This document shows positions 60,343-64,000 of a stretch of DNA of 64,000 nucleotides, in pieces. The DNA comes from Candidatus Eremiobacteraceae bacterium (lineage in GTDB: Bacteria > Vulcanimicrobiota > Vulcanimicrobiia > Eremiobacterales > Eremiobacteraceae). The DNA is taken from NCBI GenBank assembly GCA_035295225.1, contig DATGJI010000005.1, forward strand, positions 45,333 to 109,332, written 5' to 3'. The notes beneath the pieces were generated by a model. The model was not told where the DNA came from and did not search any database. It saw only the letters and a list, made by a program, of their open reading frames with translations. Made by a program: the position numbers and the translations under genes. Every line of letters begins with the position of its first letter. The stretch's first letter is position 1.

Positions 60343-60975
60343 GTGTCGAAAAATGCGCCGTCGCGCGCACGCAAATGGTGGTTCGGGCTCCCAGGAGCTC
60401 GCGTGCTTCGGGCTGCGCTTCGGCAACTGCGCATCGGCTTGCGCGACACGGAGCTTCGCGACCGGTTGCCCGACGCGAGCATCGGCGAAGGGGTCGTCGT
60501 TCGCGGCATCGATCGTCTGACGGCCGGCAAGGGCCTCATCCTCGATCACCGGGCGTACATCAATTGCCGCGGCGGTGAGTGGAACGATCGCGGCGGCTAT
60601 GTGAAGATCGGCGACAACAGCGAGATCGGCCCGTATTGCGCGCTCTGGGGAGCGGGCGGCATCACCATCGGCAACAACGTGCACCTCGGGTCGCACGTGA
60701 GCATCAGTGCGCACGAAGGCCGTCAGGTGAAACCCGACGACGTCGACGTGTGGAAACCGCTCGATTTTGAATTCGCCCCGGTCGTGATCGAAGATCACGT
60801 GCTCGTCTGTTCAGGGACTTCGATTGCACCCGGCGTTCGGATAGGCCATCACTCGATCATCGGCTGCGGCTCTGCCGTGGTGAAGGACATACCGCCGTAC
60901 TCGGTCGCAGCAGGCGCGCCCGCTCGAGTGATACGCTCGAGCGTCGCGCCCGCGACGAGTGCGATTACTGCTTAG
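60343..60975 (+). CDS. Left-handed beta-helix (hexapeptide) acyltransferase
   Basis: 210 residues from GTG 60343. Hexapeptide turns run from GVVVRGIDRLTAGKGLILDHRAYINCRG through YVKIGDNSEIGPYCALWGAGGITIGNNVHLGSHVSISAHEG to VVIEDHVLVCSGTSIAPGVRIGHHSIIGCGSAVVKDIPPYSVAAGAPARVI. This is the WcaF/NodL/LacA style, acetylating a sugar. The closing AGAPARVI is characteristic. The acceptor is unknown. The stop overlaps that of the convergent lipoprotein gene by 4 bp. Confidence 0.9.
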   Translation: MSKNAPSRARKWWFGLPGARVLRAALRQLRIGLRDTELRDRLPDASIGEGVVVRGIDRLTAGKGLILDHRAYINCRGGEWNDRGGYVKIGDNSEIGPYCALWGAGGITIGNNVHLGSHVSISAHEGRQVKPDDVDVWKPLDFEFAPVVIEDHVLVCSGTSIAPGVRIGHHSIIGCGSAVVKDIPPYSVAAGAPARVIRSSVAPATSAITA

Positions 60976-61673
60976 GGATAACCGACCGGGAACAGATAGG
61001 TGGGCGGCGGTCCAGGCAGCGGTGTTCCGACCTCGATCGTGATCTGCATGAACGGCGCCAGCGCGATCTGCGACGGGTCGCCCGTGTACGTCTGCCCGTT
61101 GACGATGATCAGCTGCGGTCCGGTGAAGCCGGCGACGTCGGTCGCGTTCAGCGGTTGGCCCCAGATGTCGAACACGTTGCCGAGCGTGAACGATCCGTTG
61201 CCGACCTTCGGCTCCATGTGGATGATGCCCGTCTCATCGTGCGTGTGCAAGAAGTACAGACACGACTGATGGTAGATGAAGTTGTTGTGATCCGGGTTCT
61301 TCATGCCGATGCCGCGCGGGAGCGCGATCTGCACGCCGTTGTTGAACAGGCTCAGGTGCACATGGTGATGGCCCGGGCCGCCGACATGCAGCAGGCAATT
61401 GAAGCCGTCGACTGCTTTCCCGGCTGAGTTCGCCTCAGGGAAATACTCGGTGCCGACGGTGGTGCCGATCACAAGTTGAATCGGCGTCGGCGACGTGCTC
61501 GGTACGGGCGAGGGCGATCCGCTGTCGAGCGGATTGATCTCAGGATCGGTGATCGGCTTCGACGCACCCGTCACCGGAGCCAGCGATGAACTTCCGCCGC
61601 TCCCGCCGCATGCGACTAAGCCGAGCGCAAGCGCAACAGGGATGAGCAATGCGTAGGCAACGGTTCGCTTCAC
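60972..61673 (-). CDS. Putative lipoprotein with histidine-rich segment
   Basis: 233 residues from GTG 61673, preceded by AAAGG. Signal ends in lipobox GLVAC followed by GGSGGSSS and a Pro/Ser linker. The mature part has GGPGHHHVHLSLFNNGVQIALPRGIGMKN, HQSCLYFLHTHDETGIIHMEPK and LGNVFDIWGQPLN; six or more histidines lie close together, suggesting a metal site. I have seen similar unnamed exported proteins in soil bacteria, but cannot name a function. Confidence 0.7.
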   Translation of the reverse strand: MKRTVAYALLIPVALALGLVACGGSGGSSSLAPVTGASKPITDPEINPLDSGSPSPVPSTSPTPIQLVIGTTVGTEYFPEANSAGKAVDGFNCLLHVGGPGHHHVHLSLFNNGVQIALPRGIGMKNPDHNNFIYHQSCLYFLHTHDETGIIHMEPKVGNGSFTLGNVFDIWGQPLNATDVAGFTGPQLIIVNGQTYTGDPSQIALAPFMQITIEVGTPLPGPPPTYLFPVGYP

Positions 61674-61834
61674 TTCAGGCCTTTCGATGCATTGAGAGTA
61701 GGGGGTAGCCATAACGGCTGCATCGAGATTGTACCGGAAGGCGAGCGTTGTGGCCTCGGTCTGAAAGTCCCAATTCGGCGGGAGAACTGAAAGAGTGCTA
61801 CGGGACAGCTACATTGCCGATTGTCTTTAAGAGG

Positions 61835-62509
61835 ATGATCTATCACTTCTACAATGGTTCATATGGCATGCCGTTCCGCGCCCTTGCGACGGCCTATAGC
61901 GGCGCACATGGCGTTGCCATAACCACGGTCACGTCGACGAAGAAGACCGGCCGACCAAACGGCCTTGTCCATTTGCTGCGGTCCGTGCGGCGGGCGATCG
62001 ACGGAACGCCCGCCGTCGGTATCCGCACCGACGGCCCCGCGCCGTTAGAAGAGATCGCGGTCGCCGACGTCAACGCCCCGGCCTTTCTCGATAGAATCCA
62101 ACCGGGGGACGTCGGGATCATCACCGGCTTCAACCAGATATTCTCAGCTGCCGCGATCGCGAAATTTTCGTCGCTCGTGAATTTCCATGCATCGTTGCTG
62201 CCTTACTATCGCGGCCCGACGCCGGCGCACTGGTGTCTGCAAAACGGCGAGCGTAATACCGGTTTCACCATCCACGACGTGTCAGAGCAGATCGACGCAG
62301 GCAAGATCCTCTATCAAGAGATCGTTCCCGTCGACGGCATCGTCGAACCGAGGCTGCTGATGCTGCGCATCGCGGAAAAAGCAGGTCCGGCTTTTGTGCG
62401 TTATTTGGATCACGTGCGCACCGGCGAACCGTTTGCGACACAGGTGGTCGACGCCGGCTCCGTTTACAAGACGAAAGTCAACTATCGGTCTTTCGCAGAC
62501 CGATCCTAA
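61835..62509 (+). CDS. Formyltransferase-like protein (methionyl-tRNA formyltransferase fold)
   Basis: About 224 residues from ATG 61835 (earlier in-frame starts to 61748 exist). The formyl-transferase signature is LVNFHASLLPYYRGPTPAHW with the SLLP catalytic loop; upstream LDRIQPGDVGIITGFNQIFSAAAIAKF has the acceptor-site strand, and downstream GFTIHDVSEQIDAGKILYQEIVPVDG is the typical hydrolase/formyltransferase end. The C-terminal domain of Fmt is missing, so it is not a full Fmt; it may transfer formyl groups to a sugar or other amine from formyl-tetrahydrofolate. Confidence 0.8.
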   Translation: MIYHFYNGSYGMPFRALATAYSGAHGVAITTVTSTKKTGRPNGLVHLLRSVRRAIDGTPAVGIRTDGPAPLEEIAVADVNAPAFLDRIQPGDVGIITGFNQIFSAAAIAKFSSLVNFHASLLPYYRGPTPAHWCLQNGERNTGFTIHDVSEQIDAGKILYQEIVPVDGIVEPRLLMLRIAEKAGPAFVRYLDHVRTGEPFATQVVDAGSVYKTKVNYRSFADRS

Positions 62510-62961
62510 TGCGGCAGCCAAGCCTCAGGTTTGGCCAGCATCCGCTTAATGGTGTGCGGAAGTTCGCCTTCGGCGATATCCGCGATCGTCACCGACTCGA
62601 GCACGTTGCGCAACGCGGCGCGTACCGCGATCCACACGTCGCGAAGCGGTTCGGCTTTGCCCTTGTAGCCGATCGTCTCCGGCCGTTCGCCGCGAACGTT
62701 CGCCAGCGGGCCTTCGACGACGCGGATGACGTCTGCAAGCGTGATGTCGGCCGCAGGCTTGGCAAGGCCATAACCGCCTTCGAAGCCGCGCTGCGCGCGC
62801 ACTAAACCGCCGTACTTAAGATCCAACAGGATGTTCTCGAGCAACTTCAGCGGGATCGCCTGGGACGTGGCGATGCGAGCGCCTTTCACGAGTTGCGGCG
62901 CTCCGACCGCGAGCTCGACCATGGCGCGCAAAGCGTAGTCGACCCGTGCTGTGACGTGCAT
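62506..62961 (-). CDS. Rrf2-family transcriptional regulator without iron-sulfur cysteines
   Basis: 151 residues from ATG 62961. Winged-helix Rrf2 layout: MHVTARVDYALRAMVELA, IATSQAIPLKLLENILLDLKYGGLVRAQRGFEGGYGLAKPAADITLADVIRVVEGPLA. The three cysteines that bind the cluster in IscR and NsrR are absent (no Cys at all), so it resembles the cluster-less CymR type that reads cysteine status. It follows cysA by 37 bp on the same strand, consistent with sulfur control. A further in-frame start upstream lacks homology. Confidence 0.88.
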   Translation of the reverse strand: MHVTARVDYALRAMVELAVGAPQLVKGARIATSQAIPLKLLENILLDLKYGGLVRAQRGFEGGYGLAKPAADITLADVIRVVEGPLANVRGERPETIGYKGKAEPLRDVWIAVRAALRNVLESVTIADIAEGELPHTIKRMLAKPEAWLPH

Positions 62962-62998
62962 CGCCCCTATGCTTGTCCGAGTGTGGGCCCGGTTCCCA

Positions 62999-63991
62999 CT
63001 AGCCAGCATTGCCGAGCATCGCGTGTGACGACAGATCCGAATGAAAGCGCGTCTCGCGGCTTGAGCGGACGAAGACGATCTGCCCGAGCCGCAGTTCCAG
63101 CCGGTCGACTTCGTCGCGCGTCATCTGCGCCCACGCGCCGCGCCCGTCGGCGAGCATCAAGTCGACGCGTACTTCGAATCCCAAGTGGACGATGCGCTGC
63201 ACCATCGCCTCGAGCGACGACTCCGCCGGATCGCGATGCACGTCGATATCGTGCGGGCGGACAAACGCGTCGCCCAACTGCGTGATCGGGCCGATGAACG
63301 ACATCACGAACGGATTTGCGGGCCGCTCGTAGAGTTCGCGCGGCGTTCCCGTCTGTTCGACGTGGCCGCGATTGATGAGGACGATACGGTCTGCGATCTC
63401 CATCGCTTCGCCCTGATCGTGCGTGACGAATATCGTGGTGACGTGGACGTCACGGTGCAGCGTCAGGAGCCAAGCGCGCAGCTCCGCCCGCACGGCGGCA
63501 TCAAGCGCGCCGAACGGCTCATCCAGCAAAAGCACTTCGGGCTGTATCGCGAGCGCGCGCGCGAGGGCCATGCGCTGGCGCTGTCCGCCGGACAGTTGGC
63601 TCGGATAACGGCTGCCGAGACCCTCCAATTGCACGAGATGCAGCAGCTGATCGACGCGCTCCCGGATCGCGTCTCGCCGCACCTTGCGAACGCGAAGTCC
63701 GAATGCGACATTCTCCCAGACCGTCATATGTTTGAACGCAGCGTAATGCTGAAAGACGAAACCGATGCCGCGATCTTGCACGGGCACGTCGACTGCCGGC
63801 TGTCCATCGATCAACACGTCGCCGGAATCCGGACGTTCCAACCCGGCGATGACGCGCAGCAGCGTGGACTTTCCGCCGCCGCTTGGGCCGACGAGCGCGG
63901 TGAGCGATCCGCTTTCGATCTCGACGCTGACATTATCGAGAGCCACGTGGCGGTCGAATCGCTTCGTGACCCCGCGAAGTGCGATGCTCAT
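62999..63991 (-). CDS. cysA: Sulfate/thiosulfate ABC transporter ATP-binding protein
   Basis: 330 residues. Walker [10 protein letters not shown] (35-43), Q-loop [22 protein letters not shown], signature [16 protein letters not shown] (133-148), Walker [12 protein letters not shown] and H-loop [16 protein letters not shown]. The C-terminal CysA-type domain (about 240-330) includes [13 protein letters not shown]. The [11 protein letters not shown]-loop is the hallmark of CysA. Membrane partners and the binding protein should lie beyond the window edge to the right. Confidence 0.92.
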   Translation of the reverse strand: MSIALRGVTKRFDRHVALDNVSVEIESGSLTALVGPSGGGKSTLLRVIAGLERPDSGDVLIDGQPAVDVPVQDRGIGFVFQHYAAFKHMTVWENVAFGLRVRKVRRDAIRERVDQLLHLVQLEGLGSRYPSQLSGGQRQRMALARALAIQPEVLLLDEPFGALDAAVRAELRAWLLTLHRDVHVTTIFVTHDQGEAMEIADRIVLINRGHVEQTGTPRELYERPANPFVMSFIGPITQLGDAFVRPHDIDVHRDPAESSLEAMVQRIVHLGFEVRVDLMLADGRGAWAQMTRDEVDRLELRLGQIVFVRSSRETRFHSDLSSHAMLGNAG

Positions 63992-64000
63992 GTATGGATC

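Overview
The window is high-GC bacterial chromosome, about 62-65% GC by eye, packed with genes and full of GTG and TTG starts. Several features point to a diderm, non-proteobacterial organism: split glycine decarboxylase subunits, a pbpC gene beside alpha-2-macroglobulin genes, LolA-like secreted proteins and a secreted beta-propeller. The overall style resembles Candidatus Eremiobacterota (WPS-2) or a neighbouring candidate phylum. That placement is an inference from gene style; no marker gene was compared.

Layout. 1-2.9 kb: the start of an arginine deiminase-like gene, a DsbA-family protein, a palindrome array and comM. 3.2-7.0 kb: a sugar-type ABC transporter (lipoprotein, double ATPase, permease) with a small partner gene. 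7.0-10 kb: LolA-like, UspA-like and small membrane proteins, then a Ser/Thr kinase. 10-14.4 kb: a housekeeping operon read leftwards (trmD, rplS, two signal peptidases, rbgA, rnhB, yraN), with a promoter and an attenuator-like hairpin in front of rplS. 14.4-17.6 kb: a TPR protein, TatA-like, lytic transglycosylase, prp and rplU; rpmA does not follow. 17.8-19.1 kb: speD-speE. 19.2-21.9 kb: three LuxR-type regulators. 22-26.7 kb: gcvT-gcvH-gcvPA-gcvPB plus NUDIX. 26.7-31.9 kb: DUF3048 lipoprotein, scpA-scpB, a methyltransferase, endonuclease IV and a Tim44-like protein; then PilZ, an aspartyl protease and two GNAT genes.

A selenocysteine tRNA lies at 35.1 kb on the minus strand. From 35.2 to about 42 kb follows an accessory-looking stretch: a methyltransferase, a DOPA-dioxygenase-like gene, a stalk-domain protein, a DHFR-like gene, a lipoprotein, a Vgb-like propeller and a ParB-like protein, mixed with decayed NTF2/SnoaL-like remnants. 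Next come a rhodanese, a small A-x-G repeat protein and an 868-residue secreted metalloprotease. PBP1C (pbpC) is divergent from two consecutive giant alpha-2-macroglobulin genes (48.5-60.1 kb); both have lost the thioester motif. The window closes with a hexapeptide acyltransferase, a lipoprotein, a formyltransferase, an Rrf2 regulator and cysA.

Two families of intergenic palindromes recur. Family A has a core like GGCGGACC-TTTAC-GGTCCGCC, flanked by TGTAGGG/CCCTACA, and occurs at seven loci as 52-bp units or tandem arrays. Family B has 25-bp arms of GAAGGGGCCGACG type and occurs at three loci. They sit almost only at gene ends. The array at 20.2-20.4 kb reads as a row of intrinsic terminators.
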